In this document: positions 17,419-26,070 of the stretch, in pieces
Layout: each line of letters opens with the position of its first letter
How positions within the stretch are numbered: the stretch's first letter is position 1
Origin: Nocardioides sp.
GTDB taxonomy: Bacteria; Actinomycetota; Actinomycetes; Propionibacteriales; Nocardioidaceae
Direction of reading: 5' to 3'
DNA: 64,000 nt
Assembly (NCBI RefSeq): GCF_030655615.1
Contig: NZ_JAURVJ010000044.1
Span: 1-64,000 of the forward strand
The notes under the pieces: generated by a model
Told to the model about the DNA's origin: nothing
Databases searched by the model: none
The model's input: the letters and a program-made list of their open reading frames with translations, nothing else
Program-made: the position numbers and the translations under genes

Positions 17419-17712
17419 TCAGGAGAGGCGGCGCACGGCCTCCTCGTGGAGGGCGACGACCTCGCGACGGATCTCGGTCCGCTCGCTGATCGGGCCGGCC
17501 GGCCAGGCCACGCGCAGCTCGGAGCCGTCGCCACCGCCCTCGTCGACGACGTCGACCCACCAGACGCCGCCGTGCTCGTCGAGGCCGACCATCTCCGCGC
17601 CGGTCGCCTGCGGGCGGCCGAACGCCTGCACGATGCGCAGGTTGTCGTCGCGGTGGTCGTCGTTCATGTGGGCCAGGACGGCGGCCACCACGGCAGGGTC
17701 GAAGTCGGTCAC
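17419..17712 (-). CDS. DUF2470-domain protein
   Basis: 97 aa, a stand-alone DUF2470 domain: AVVAAVLAHMNDDHRDDNLR is the family signature (HMN-D-H-x-D-N), with GLDEHGGVWWVDVVDE and a helical C-terminus ISERTEIRREVVALHEEAVR. The domain usually follows a pyridoxamine-oxidase-like domain in heme-iron utilisation proteins. Alone it may bind a related ligand or partner. GTG start at 17712. A 10-bp repeat tract lies just upstream. Confidence 0.85.
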   Translation of the reverse strand: MTDFDPAVVAAVLAHMNDDHRDDNLRIVQAFGRPQATGAEMVGLDEHGGVWWVDVVDEGGGDGSELRVAWPAGPISERTEIRREVVALHEEAVRRLS

Positions 17713-17720
17713 GCCCCCAG

Positions 17721-17750
17721 GCTACGAGGGGCTACGAGGGGCTACGAGGC
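17721..17750. repeat. Triple 10-bp tandem repeat
   Basis: GCTACGAGGG occurs at 17721 and 17731, and as GCTACGAGGC at 17741. The third unit contains the TAG stop of the next minus-strand gene (17742), so the tract lies between two genes and marks the end of one. Confidence 0.85.
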
Positions 17751-18287
17751 GGCCGGACCCTTGCGCCGCACGTCGGCCACGGACTCCATGGCCGTGCGCA
17801 GCTCGGCGAGCCAGTCGTCCTCGTGCTGACCGACCAGCCGCACGCACCAGGCGAGGGCCTCCGAGCGCGACTTGGCCACGCCCGCGTCGACCAGCGTGTC
17901 GAGCACCAGCCGCTGCGGCTGGCGCAGCCGCGTCATCACGGGTGCGGACACGTGGGTCCACAGCTCCTCCTGGCCGTCGTCCGCGGAGCCGACGACCACG
18001 CCCCACGACACCTTGCGCTCGAAGCGGTGCTCGGCCTCCCGCGCGATGGCGACCCGCGCGTCACGGGTCTCCTCGCGGAAGGCCCGGGCCCGGCCGGCCC
18101 GCGCCTCGGCGCGCTCGGCCTCCGACACCTCCGCGCCCTCGGCCGACAGGGCCACGTCGTCGATCGTCAGCACGACGACGACCTCCTCGCGGTCGGTGCT
18201 CACCCGGGGCGCCACCGTGGTCCACTCCTGCGGGAGGCGACCGGCGAACCAGCCGCGCACCCGTTCCTGCGTCTCGTTTGTAATCAT
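17742..18287 (-). CDS. Hypothetical protein with palindromic start region
   Basis: 181 aa. MITNETQERVRGWFAGRLPQ opens an alpha/beta N-terminus (EVVVVLTIDDVALSAEGAEV). A basic/acidic coiled-coil-like middle (AEARAGRARAFREETRDARV) follows, then a helical C-terminus RLVLDTLVDAGVAKSRSEAL that looks ribbon-helix-helix-like. I know similar uncharacterised actinobacterial proteins beginning MITNET. The ATG at 18287 is immediately preceded by the palindrome TGTAATCATGATTACA, whose half-site TGATTACA is repeated within the first codons. A leaderless transcript and autoregulation are likely. The track ORF to 19172 is only the LuxR gene read in another frame. Confidence 0.75.
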   Translation of the reverse strand: MITNETQERVRGWFAGRLPQEWTTVAPRVSTDREEVVVVLTIDDVALSAEGAEVSEAERAEARAGRARAFREETRDARVAIAREAEHRFERKVSWGVVVGSADDGQEELWTHVSAPVMTRLRQPQRLVLDTLVDAGVAKSRSEALAWCVRLVGQHEDDWLAELRTAMESVADVRRKGPAAS

Positions 18288-18302
18288 GTAATCATGATTA
18301 CA
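18279..18302. promoter_or_regulatory. 16-bp palindrome plus extra half-site at the start of orf 18287
   Basis: TGTAATCATGATTACA is a perfect palindrome at 18287-18302. A third half-site, TGTAATCA, occupies 18279-18286 inside the first codons of the gene. Tandem half-sites over a start codon point to an operator that blocks transcription of a leaderless mRNA. Confidence 0.7.
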
Positions 18303-18315
18303 CGATGGTCCAAGC

Positions 18316-19974
18316 TCAGCCGGCGCGGCGGGCGCTGACCTCCCGCGCGATGGCCGTCCGGCCCGCCAGGTCCCAGCGCATGAGGATGTCGCCGACGTGC
18401 TTCTCGACCGTGCGCGGCGACAGCCCGAGCCGGTCGCTGATGGTGCGGTTGGAGAGGCCGTCGGCCACGAGCTGGGCGACCTCGGCCTGCCGCGGGGTGA
18501 GGGCCGGCCGTGACCCGGCCTCCCCTGGGGCGACGCCCACCACTGCCGGCAGGGCGGCGCGGGTCGCGACGCCGAACGCCGCGAGGACCCGCGACACGTG
18601 CGCGCGCACGGTGTGCTCGGAGACGTGGAGGCGCGTGGCGATCTCGCGGTTGGACGACCCCTCGGCGACCAGCCGGGCCACCTCGGCCTCGCGCGTCGAC
18701 AGGCCCGCCCAGCCGCTCCCGGCCAGCGGTCGCAGCCGCACCCCGATCGGGCGCAGCTCGCGCGACGCCGAGCGACGGGCGGCGCGGTGACCGCGCTCCT
18801 CGGCAGAGGCGACCATGGCCTCGAGCGCGCGCACGGCCGCGACCAGCCCGCCCTCGCCGCGCTGCAGGATGCGGGCCCGGTTGAGGACGATCTCGCCCTC
18901 GGCGTACTCGATGACCCGGTCGACCTGCCGCGCGCGCGCCACCGCGCGCTCGCCCCACGCGACCGCGTCGTCGACACGGTCCTCCGCCAGCGCGAGACGG
19001 CTGAGCAGCCGGGCCACGGTCGAGTCGGCGATCGGTGACGACAGCAGCGGCACGGCCTGGTCGGCCCACGCCCACGCCGCGTCGAGGTCGTCGGCGGCGA
19101 GGGCGAGCACGACGAGCATCTCCAGGCCCAGCGCGCGGTCGACGACGTCGAGGTGGGTGAGGCCCGCATCACCGCCGGCGAGGAGCACCCGGCGGGCGGC
19201 CTCGATGACGTCCCCGAGCGCGATCAGGCCGAACGACGCGAGCATCTGCGAGCCGGCGGTCAGGTGGTCGACCGCGACCGGCGCGTTGCGGTCGACCACG
19301 GCGACCAGCCGGCGTACGTCGGCGGGGTCGGCCTGGTTGCCGCGCACCAGGCAGGCCGTGGCGGCGAGCAGGGCGGCGATCGCGCCGGGCGGGGCCGGCG
19401 GGACGGTCGTGAGCACGGCGTCGGCGGCTGCGAGCTCGCCGCGGAACGCGAGCACGCGCACCCGGCACAGCTGAACCATCGCCCCGAACGGGTGGGCCCG
19501 ACCGTCCAGCACCAGCCAGGTCCACAGGCCGTCGCCGAGCGCCTCGACGAGCGCGGCGGCGAGGTCGAGGCGGGCATGGGCGAGGACACCCTCGACCAGC
19601 AGGTGCGCGGCGAAGCGGCCGAGCGGGGTGGTCACGTCGGGCAGGTCGTCGAGGACGGGGACGAGCGCCAGGTCGCTCGTCGGCGCCGGGTCGCCCGCGG
19701 CCGCCCAGACGACGACGCCCCGGTGCAACCAGCGGGCGGCGTCGTCGTCGGCGTCCGGCGCGGGCAGCGCGGACGCGAGGGTCCGCGCCGAGTCCCAGCG
19801 CGAGGCGAAGGTGTGCCGGAGCGCCTCGAGGGCCGCGTCCCAGACCGGGTCGGAGCTGGCCTCGCCGGGCCACGTGCCCTCGGCCGGCGTGCCCTGGACC
19901 ACCGTGCTCGCGACGACACGGTCCAGCAGCCCCGAGAGCGCGGCCTCCCGGCGCGTGGCGTCCACCGGCTCCAC
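18316..19974 (-). CDS. LuxR-family regulator with two tandem HTH domains
   Basis: 552 aa. The first ~420 residues form an all-helical TPR-like region (ALRHTFASRWDSARTLASAL, AWADQAVPLLSSPIADSTVA). Two LuxR HTH domains follow in tandem: LSTREAEVARLVAEGSSNRE...SEHTVRAHVSRVLAAFGV and LTPRQAEVAQLVADGLSNRT...SPRTVEKHVGDILMRWDL, each with the conserved E-V-A-x-L-V, SNR-I and TV-x-H-V positions. One HTH per protein is the rule. No receiver or ATPase domain is seen, so the signal probably enters through the helical region. GTG start at 19974. Target genes are unknown. Confidence 0.9.
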   Translation of the reverse strand: MEPVDATRREAALSGLLDRVVASTVVQGTPAEGTWPGEASSDPVWDAALEALRHTFASRWDSARTLASALPAPDADDDAARWLHRGVVVWAAAGDPAPTSDLALVPVLDDLPDVTTPLGRFAAHLLVEGVLAHARLDLAAALVEALGDGLWTWLVLDGRAHPFGAMVQLCRVRVLAFRGELAAADAVLTTVPPAPPGAIAALLAATACLVRGNQADPADVRRLVAVVDRNAPVAVDHLTAGSQMLASFGLIALGDVIEAARRVLLAGGDAGLTHLDVVDRALGLEMLVVLALAADDLDAAWAWADQAVPLLSSPIADSTVARLLSRLALAEDRVDDAVAWGERAVARARQVDRVIEYAEGEIVLNRARILQRGEGGLVAAVRALEAMVASAEERGHRAARRSASRELRPIGVRLRPLAGSGWAGLSTREAEVARLVAEGSSNREIATRLHVSEHTVRAHVSRVLAAFGVATRAALPAVVGVAPGEAGSRPALTPRQAEVAQLVADGLSNRTISDRLGLSPRTVEKHVGDILMRWDLAGRTAIAREVSARRAG

Positions 19975-20056
19975 GCTACTTCGTCGTGGCCCTGACGTGG
20001 TCGGATCACCGAGGCGCGGCGGGGGCGGGCGCGGATGCGTCAGCGCCCGCTGACGC

Positions 20057-22027
20057 TCACCAGATCCGAACCCGCTCGGCCGGGTCGAGCCACAGCCCGT
20101 CGCCCTCGACGGTGCCGAAGACCTCGTGGAACTCGTCGAGGTTGCGCACGATGTTGGCGCGGAACTCCGGCGGGCTGTGCGGGTCGACGGTGAGGTACTG
20201 CTGCTCCTGCTCCTTGCGCCGCTTGGTGCGCCAGACGAAGGCCCAGTTGAGGAACAGCGTCGCGCGGCCCTCCTGGGTGACCTCCTCGGCGTGCCGCGCG
20301 CGGTTGATCGCGAAGGCCTTGAGGGCGATGGTCAGCCCGCCGAGGTCGCCGATGTTCTCGCCGACGGTGAGGGAGCCGTTGACCTGCTCGCCGGGGAGGG
20401 CCCGCGGCTCGAAGGCGTCGTACTGCTCGACGAGCGCCTTGGACTTCAGCTCGAAGGCCGCCTTGTCGTCGGGGGTCCACCAGTCGTTGAGGTTGCCGTG
20501 GCCGTCGTACTGCGCACCCTGGTCGTCGAACCCGTGGCCGATCTCGTGGCCGATGACGGCGCCGATGCCGCCGTAGTTCTCGGCCGGCTCGGCGTCGGGG
20601 GCGAAGAACGGCTTCTGCAGGATGCCGGCCGGGAAGCAGATCTCGTTGGTGCCGGGGTTGTAGTAGGCGTTGACGGTCTGCGGCAGCATGAACCACTCGT
20701 CGCGGTCGACCGGCGAGCCGATCTTGCCGAGCTGGCGGTCGGTCTCGAACGCGGAGGCGGCGTAGACGTTGCCGAGCAGGTCGCCGCGGTCGACGGGCAG
20801 CGCGGAGTAGTCGCGGAACTTCTCGGGGTAGCCGATCTTGGGCCGGAAGGTCGAGAGCTTGTCGTAGGCGCGGGCCTTGGTGTCGTCGGTCATCCAGTCG
20901 AGCGTGGCGATGGACTGGCGGTAGGCCTCGAGCAGGTCGGCGACGAGCTCGTCCATCAGCGCCTTGCTGGTCGGCGGGAAGTGGCGGGCGACGTACTGCT
21001 TGCCGACCGCCTCGCCCATCGCGCCCTCGACGAAGCCCACGCCGCGCTTCCAGCGGGCCCGCAGCTCGGGGGTGCCGTTGAGGGTGCGGCCGTAGAAGTC
21101 GAAGTTGGTCTCGACGAAGTCGTCGGTCAGGTAGGCCGCTGCCGAGCGCAGCACGTGGCTGAGCAGCCAGGCCTTCCAGTCCTCGATCGGCACCTCCTCG
21201 AGCACCGTCGACAGGTGCGCGAAGAACGACGGCTGCCGCACGCAGACCTCGGCGATCGTGTCGCGGCTGCCGCCGAGGTTGCGCACGTAGGCGTCCCAGT
21301 CGAACTGGGGGCACAGCGCCACCAGCTCGTCGTAGGTCATCAGGTTGTAGGTCTTCTGCACGTCGCGCGTCTCGGCGCGCTCCCAGTGGCCGGCGGCGAT
21401 CCGGGTGTCGATGCCGAGGACGGTCGCGGCCGCCTCGGGGGCGTTCTCGTGGCGTCCGAGGGCGAGCAGCCGGGTGAGGTAGTCGACGTAGGCCGTCCGC
21501 TTGTCGGCGAACTTGTCGTCGCGGTAGTAGGACTCGTCGGGCAGCCCGAGACCGCCCTGGTAGAGGTTGGTGAGGTAGCGGTCGGAGTTCTTGTCGTCGT
21601 TGTCGATGTACATCCCGAAGATGCCGTGGCCGCCGATGCGCTCGAACTCGCCGAGGAACGCCGCCAGGTCGCGGGTGTCGCGCAGTCCGCCGACCGCGTC
21701 GACGAGCGGCCGCAGCGTCTCGGTGCCGCGGGCGGCGATCGCCTCGGTGTCCATGAACGATGCGAAGAGGTCGCCGATCTTGCGGGCGTCCTCGGCGTCG
21801 GGGTTGCCCGGGTCGTCGGGGTCGACCGGCTGCGCCGCGAGGTCCTCGATGATCGTCTGGACCTGAGCCTCCGCCGCGTCGGCCAGCTGGATGAACGGTC
21901 CCCAGCTCGACCGGTCGTTGGGGATCTCGACCGTGTCGAGCCACCGTCCGTTGACGTGGCCGAACAGGTCGTCCTGGGGGCGGATGCCGAGGTCCATGCC
22001 CTCGCGGGCGTCATCGAGGATGCTCAC
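20057..22027 (-). CDS. M13-family zinc metallopeptidase
   Basis: 656 aa. The zinc site is GAVIGHEIGHGFDDQGAQYD (HExxH, around residue 500) and the third ligand region is GENIGDLGGLTIALKAF. NPGTNEICFPAGILQKPFF and the C-terminal FLNWAFVWRTKRRKEQEQQY also match the neprilysin/PepO family. There is no signal peptide or TM anchor (MSILDDAREGMDLGIRPQDD), so, as in many actinobacteria, it is predicted cytoplasmic or leaderless-secreted. Likely substrates are short peptides. GTG start at 22027. Single gene; neighbours are unrelated. Confidence 0.94.
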   Translation of the reverse strand: MSILDDAREGMDLGIRPQDDLFGHVNGRWLDTVEIPNDRSSWGPFIQLADAAEAQVQTIIEDLAAQPVDPDDPGNPDAEDARKIGDLFASFMDTEAIAARGTETLRPLVDAVGGLRDTRDLAAFLGEFERIGGHGIFGMYIDNDDKNSDRYLTNLYQGGLGLPDESYYRDDKFADKRTAYVDYLTRLLALGRHENAPEAAATVLGIDTRIAAGHWERAETRDVQKTYNLMTYDELVALCPQFDWDAYVRNLGGSRDTIAEVCVRQPSFFAHLSTVLEEVPIEDWKAWLLSHVLRSAAAYLTDDFVETNFDFYGRTLNGTPELRARWKRGVGFVEGAMGEAVGKQYVARHFPPTSKALMDELVADLLEAYRQSIATLDWMTDDTKARAYDKLSTFRPKIGYPEKFRDYSALPVDRGDLLGNVYAASAFETDRQLGKIGSPVDRDEWFMLPQTVNAYYNPGTNEICFPAGILQKPFFAPDAEPAENYGGIGAVIGHEIGHGFDDQGAQYDGHGNLNDWWTPDDKAAFELKSKALVEQYDAFEPRALPGEQVNGSLTVGENIGDLGGLTIALKAFAINRARHAEEVTQEGRATLFLNWAFVWRTKRRKEQEQQYLTVDPHSPPEFRANIVRNLDEFHEVFGTVEGDGLWLDPAERVRIW

Positions 22028-22073
22028 CTCGCGACCCTATCCGGGTGGTGCGCGGGGGCTTAGGGTCCCTGGC

Positions 22074-22361
22074 ATGACCCTCAACGTCGTGGCCACCATC
22101 CCGATCGACCCCGCCCGTGCCGACGAGGCCGGCCCGGCCCTCGCCGAGCTCGCCGCCTCCTCCCGCTCCGACGCCGGGTGCCTGCGCTACGACGTCTTCG
22201 CGTCGACCAGCGTGCCCGGCACCTTCGTCACCGTCGAGGAGTGGGAGGCGCAGTCCGACCTCGACGCCCACATGACCCAGCCCCACGTCGCCAAGGCCTT
22301 CGAGGTCGCGGGTCCGCTGCTGGCGGGCGAGATCGCGATCCACGTGCTGGGCGAGGTCTGA
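22074..22361 (+). CDS. ABM-domain (antibiotic biosynthesis monooxygenase-like) protein
   Basis: 95 aa dimeric alpha/beta-barrel type protein. MTLNVVATIPIDPARADEAG gives the first strand, and SDAGCLRYDVFASTSVPGTF and FVTVEEWEAQSDLDAHMTQP are the classical ABM motifs, ending HVAKAFEVAGPLL. Such proteins oxidise small quinones or act as YgiN-like stress proteins; no specific substrate can be assigned. It is divergent from the M13 gene and stops 2 bp before the convergent GNAT stop. Confidence 0.88.
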   Translation: MTLNVVATIPIDPARADEAGPALAELAASSRSDAGCLRYDVFASTSVPGTFVTVEEWEAQSDLDAHMTQPHVAKAFEVAGPLLAGEIAIHVLGEV

Positions 22362-22363
22362 GC

Positions 22364-22939
22364 TCAGCCGACCTCGGCGGGGGTGGCCGCCGCCGTCCAC
22401 TCGCGCCGGAGGAGGCCGTAGACCCACGAGTCGGACACGTCGCCCTCGACGATGCAGTCCTCGCGCAACGTCCCCTCGAGCACGAACCCGAGCTTCTCCA
22501 GCACCCGGGCCGACGCCGCGTTGCGCGTGTCGGTCTCGGCCTGGACCCGGTTGAGGTCGAGCGTGTCGAACGCCCACTGCACGACGGCGTGCGCGGCCTC
22601 GGTCGCGAAGCCGCGGCCCCACGCCGTCCCGCCGAGGCAGTAGCCCAGGGCAGCGCTGCGGAAGTCCGGGTTCCACCGGCTCAGGCTGCACCACCCCACG
22701 AACGACCCGTCGGAGGCCCGGTCGATGGCCACGCGCACACCACTGCCCTCCTCCGCCAACTGCTCGCACCTCGCGAGGAAGCCGTCGGCGCGGATCGGGT
22801 CCTCCCAGGGCGGTGCGTCCCAGTAGCGGAGCACCTCCGCGTCGCGGTGCAGCGCGAAGAGGGCCTCCGCGTCCGTGCCGACGAAGGGCCGCAGCCGAAG
22901 CCGGGCCGTGGTCAGGGTCGGGGTGGTCAGCGGCGGCAT
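22364..22939 (-). CDS. GNAT N-acetyltransferase (RimJ/RimL type)
   Basis: 191 aa. TARLRLRPFVGTDAEALFAL starts the domain. The acetyl-CoA-binding region is LGYCLGGTAWGRGFATEAAH, and LDLNRVQAETDTRNAASARV with LEKLGFVLEGTLREDCIVEG is the usual C-terminal half of Rim-type acetyltransferases acting on protein N-termini or small amines. Substrate unknown. ATG 22939. A tiny membrane-protein gene lies 5 bp upstream and may be in the same transcript. Confidence 0.9.
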   Translation of the reverse strand: MPPLTTPTLTTARLRLRPFVGTDAEALFALHRDAEVLRYWDAPPWEDPIRADGFLARCEQLAEEGSGVRVAIDRASDGSFVGWCSLSRWNPDFRSAALGYCLGGTAWGRGFATEAAHAVVQWAFDTLDLNRVQAETDTRNAASARVLEKLGFVLEGTLREDCIVEGDVSDSWVYGLLRREWTAAATPAEVG

Positions 22940-22944
22940 GACGG

Positions 22945-23112
22945 TCAGGGCGTCGTACCGCCGCTGCCGTCGCCGACGCCACCGTTGCCGCGGAACCGCG
23001 AGCGCGCCGCGCGGCTGCCGCGCTGGGGACGGAAGCCGGCCAGCAGGATGACCACGACGAAGAGCAGGACCAGCACGGCCAGCCCGGCGAAGAACGCGAC
23101 GAGGAGACTCAT
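22945..23112 (-). CDS. Small single-span membrane protein (55 aa)
   Basis: MSLLVAFFAGLAVLVLLFVV is a strong N-terminal TM helix, followed by a short Arg/Gly-rich tail (FRPQRGSRAARSRFRGNGGV). ATG 23112 is preferred because the helix begins there. No family recognised. The stop is 5 bp from the GNAT start. Confidence 0.6.
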   Translation of the reverse strand: MSLLVAFFAGLAVLVLLFVVVILLAGFRPQRGSRAARSRFRGNGGVGDGSGGTTP

Positions 23113-23152
23113 CGGGCGGTCGTGCTGAGAGGTGACATGTCGGGATCGTAGG

Positions 23153-23674
23153 TCACCTCTGCGCACCGGCGGCGGCGTCGCGTGCGGCCAGGACCTGCTC
23201 GCGCAGGATGTCGGCGTGGCCGCAGTGCTGCGCCAGCTCGCGCAGGACGTGGAGGTAGACCCAGCGCACCGGCAGCGGTCCGCGGCGGTTGCCCTCGACC
23301 AGGTCGTCCACCCCGAGGGGTGCGGCCGCGGCCCGCGAGGCCGCGCAGGCCTCGCGGTAGGCGGCCCGGACCGAGTCGATCGTGTCGTCGGGGTCGAGCC
23401 GGAAGGACTCCTCGGGCCCCTCCGGGCACCCGATCTCGGCCCGGGAGCGGCGGGTGATGGCCTCGTCGAACCACACCTGCTCGACGAACGTCGCGTGCTT
23501 GACGAGCCCGAGCAGCGTGGTGCCGGACGGGACCAGCCGGCGGCGGGCCTCGTCGTCGGTCAGGCCGTCGAGGCAGTCGTGGAGGTCGCGCCGGTGGTCG
23601 TCGAGGAAGAGCTCGAGCTGCTCCCGCAACGGGGCCGCGAAGCTCGCGGGGTCGTGGCTCGAGGCGGTCTCCAT
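23153..23674 (-). CDS. DinB-family protein (DUF664 type)
   Basis: 173 aa four-helix-bundle protein. LREQLELFLDDHRRDLHDCL, RRRLVPSGTTLLGLVKHATF and FVEQVWFDEAITRR are the family pattern, with metal-ligand His residues at LVKHATFVE and RELAQHCGHADILREQ. Actinobacterial members are thought to be mycothiol-dependent transferases or hydrolases. ATG 23674. No operon partner is clear. Confidence 0.88.
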   Translation of the reverse strand: METASSHDPASFAAPLREQLELFLDDHRRDLHDCLDGLTDDEARRRLVPSGTTLLGLVKHATFVEQVWFDEAITRRSRAEIGCPEGPEESFRLDPDDTIDSVRAAYREACAASRAAAAPLGVDDLVEGNRRGPLPVRWVYLHVLRELAQHCGHADILREQVLAARDAAAGAQR

Positions 23675-23745
23675 CCGTCGACCTTAGTGAACGACCCCGC
23701 GGTGGGTCCCGAGGGTGGCGTCGGTCGCACGACCCTCGTGCACCC

Positions 23746-24510
23746 TCAGGGTGCGGGGTGGAAGGCCTCACCGTCGAGCACGGGCACGATGTCACTCACG
23801 TCGGACTCGGCGGCGATCCACACGTCACTCGCGAACCCCTTGTCGACGAGCTCCGCCCCGCTGGCACAGGCGACCAGCTCCTCGCGCAGGTCGTCGCGCG
23901 CGGCGGCGTGGGCCGTCACCGCCAGCCTCGCCTCGGGCGACAGCTCGACACTGCCGTCCAACGACGAGAGCACTGCTCCCGCCCCCCACAGGTCCTCGAC
24001 CGACGGGCGCAACGACCCGTCGGGCCACCGCTCCCCCGCCGGTACGACCGCGACGCGAGCACCGCTCTCGACCTGTGGCCGGAGCCAGGAGCCGACCGCG
24101 CCGGCGTTGCGCAACGAGGCGCCGACCACGACACATCCCAGTCCAGCAAGGGCGAACGCGATCGACGATCCGTTGGGCGACGGCAGCACCACGCGCTCGA
24201 CGCCGTCGACCGCGAGCATCGACGCGGGCGACAGGCTGACGCCGGCCTGGCCCTGACTTGCCTCGAGCCGTCCGACGGCGAGCACGGCGTCGCGCTCGGC
24301 GGCGTACGCCTCGGCCCGCGCGTCCTTCCAGGCGAAGGGATAGACGGTCATGCCGCGGTCGAGCGCGACCGTGAGCGTCGTGGTGAACGACAGCACGTCG
24401 ACCACCACCGCCACGTCGGCGCCGGCCGCCACCGCGGCGCCCCCGGTCGGGCCCCACTCGAGCCGGACGGCCCAGGAGGCCTGTGCGTGGGCGGGGTCAG
24501 TCCCGGACAC
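23746..24510 (-). CDS. ComB-like 2-phosphosulfolactate phosphatase family protein
   Basis: 254 aa. VVVDVLSFTTTLTVALDRGM, VLPSPNGSSIAFALAGLGCV and VVGASLRNAGAVGSWL match the ComB family, whose founding member dephosphorylates 2-phosphosulfolactate in coenzyme M synthesis. Outside methanogens the true substrate is usually unknown, so I name the family only. GTG start at 24510. It overlaps the stop of the upstream quinone oxidoreductase gene by 14 bp, so the two are co-transcribed. Confidence 0.82.
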   Translation of the reverse strand: MSGTDPAHAQASWAVRLEWGPTGGAAVAAGADVAVVVDVLSFTTTLTVALDRGMTVYPFAWKDARAEAYAAERDAVLAVGRLEASQGQAGVSLSPASMLAVDGVERVVLPSPNGSSIAFALAGLGCVVVGASLRNAGAVGSWLRPQVESGARVAVVPAGERWPDGSLRPSVEDLWGAGAVLSSLDGSVELSPEARLAVTAHAAARDDLREELVACASGAELVDKGFASDVWIAAESDVSDIVPVLDGEAFHPAP

Positions 24511-25462
24511 GCACCACCGACTTGCCGAGCGTGCGACGCTCGTCCATGTCGACCAGCGCCTGGCCGAACTCGTCGAGCTCGTAGAGCCTGCCGATCGGCG
24601 GCTTGACGTGGCCGGCCTCGATCATCGGCACCAGCCGCGCCCACTGCTCCTGCATGTAGCCCGGCCGCGTCATGGCGAACGCGCCCCAGCCGACGCCGCG
24701 GACGTCGACGTTGTTGAGCAGCAGCCGGTTGACCTTGACCTGGGGGATGCCCGCGCCGGACGCGAAGCCCAGCACCAGCACGCGGCCCTGGGTCGCGAGC
24801 GAGCGCAGCGAGTCGGTGAAGGCGTCGCCGCCGACGATGTCGGCGACCACATCGACACCGTTGCCGCCGGTGATCTCCCCGACCGCGTCCTTGAAGCCGT
24901 CGAGGAGGACGACGTGATCGGCTCCGGCGTCGGTCGCGGTGGCCTTCTTGGCCTCGGTGCTGACGACGCCGATGACCGTCGCGCCCATGCCCTTGGCGAC
25001 CTGGATCGTCGCGGTGCCGAGACCGCCCGCCGCGCCGTGCACCAGCACGGTCTCGCCGGCCTGCAGACCGCCCCGCTCGTGGAGGGCGAACTCCGCGGTG
25101 AGGTAGTTCATCGGCAGTGCCGCCCCCTCGTCGTAGGACGTGGTGTCGGGCAGCGCGAACGTGAAGATCGCCGGAACGACCGCACGCTCCTGGGCGCCGC
25201 CCCAGCCACCGACGCCCGCGACCCGCTGGCCGGGCTCGAAGCCCGGACCGCTCACGACGGTGCCGGCGACGTCGACGCCGAGCGAGAACGGCATCTCGGG
25301 CTTCATCTGGTACTCACCGCGGCTCAGCAGCAGGTCGGGGAAGCTCACCCCGACCCGGTGCACCTCGATGAGGACGTCGCCCTCCCCCGGGGTGGGCTCG
25401 TCGACCTCGCGGACGACGACGTCGGCGGGACCGGTGGGCGTGACGACCTGGACTGCGCGCAT
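24497..25462 (-). CDS. NADPH:quinone oxidoreductase-like MDR protein
   Basis: 321 aa medium-chain dehydrogenase/reductase. MRAVQVVTPTGPADVVVREV starts the catalytic domain. GVDVAGTVVSGPGFEPGQRV and VLVHGAAGGLGTATIQVAKG (nucleotide-binding GxxGxG) are characteristic of the QOR subgroup, and no zinc ligands are seen. It should reduce quinones or enoyl-type substrates with NADPH. ATG 25462 is used; the track start at 25618 precedes the coding composition. The downstream ComB-like gene overlaps its 3' end. Confidence 0.9.
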   Translation of the reverse strand: MRAVQVVTPTGPADVVVREVDEPTPGEGDVLIEVHRVGVSFPDLLLSRGEYQMKPEMPFSLGVDVAGTVVSGPGFEPGQRVAGVGGWGGAQERAVVPAIFTFALPDTTSYDEGAALPMNYLTAEFALHERGGLQAGETVLVHGAAGGLGTATIQVAKGMGATVIGVVSTEAKKATATDAGADHVVLLDGFKDAVGEITGGNGVDVVADIVGGDAFTDSLRSLATQGRVLVLGFASGAGIPQVKVNRLLLNNVDVRGVGWGAFAMTRPGYMQEQWARLVPMIEAGHVKPPIGRLYELDEFGQALVDMDERRTLGKSVVRVRD

Positions 25463-25562
25463 GCCCACCAACGTAGAGGCCCGCGTATCAGGGCGGTCCC
25501 CTCGTCCCTCCTCCCGGACAGGCGCCCGGCACCAGGTCGGGCCAGCGACAGGAGGAACACCC

Positions 25563-25994
25563 ATGTACACCGCCGACGACTTCCCGGGAGCCGGCAACAT
25601 CCCGTGGCAGCTCCTCATCCGTGCGCGCTACGCCTTCGAGATCGACGCCGTCCTGGCCTCGGTCGTCGTGGCGCGCGTGGGTGCCCTCACCTCGGTCGAC
25701 GTCGCGCGCAAGCTCGTCGACGCAGCCGGCGTCAAGGCCGGCGGCGACAAGGCCGAGCCCGGCGCCGTCCTCGGGGCCCTGCGGGCCACCCTCGACTTCG
25801 ACGACTGGTGCGGCACCAACTGGCCCCGCCGCTGGCCGCCCAAGCCCCGGGGCCGCGACTTCGACGACCTCAGCGACCCGATCGTGCCGCTGGTGGCCGA
25901 GCGGGCGCTCGAGCTGCTCACCGCAGGCGGCAGCCCCGACCTGCAGGGCTCGCTCGGCCAGGTGCTCGCCGAGGTCGGCGGGATCGCGCACTGA
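25563..25994 (+). CDS. Conserved hypothetical protein (143 aa)
   Basis: No named family recognised. MYTADDFPGAGNIPWQLLIR is followed by an amphipathic helix (YAFEIDAVLASVVVARVGAL) and an Asp/Trp-rich segment TLDFDDWCGTNWPRRWPPKP. It appears soluble. The start is firm: GACAGGAGGAACACCCATG puts a strong ribosome site before ATG 25563. It is divergent from the quinone oxidoreductase gene and followed by an alpha/beta hydrolase gene in the same direction. Confidence 0.7.
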   Translation: MYTADDFPGAGNIPWQLLIRARYAFEIDAVLASVVVARVGALTSVDVARKLVDAAGVKAGGDKAEPGAVLGALRATLDFDDWCGTNWPRRWPPKPRGRDFDDLSDPIVPLVAERALELLTAGGSPDLQGSLGQVLAEVGGIAH

Positions 25995-26070
25995 CGGGGT
26001 CGCGCCGACCGAACCGGCGCCGCCGTCGCTCCGAACACCGGGCGTGCGCCTCTCCGACCGCGTCAGCGCG

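Noticed and set aside
20126-22063. 645-aa + strand ORF
   Set aside because: Antisense to the M13 peptidase. Composition (VAEVRR-like repeats) is that of a shadow frame, and no start context is seen.
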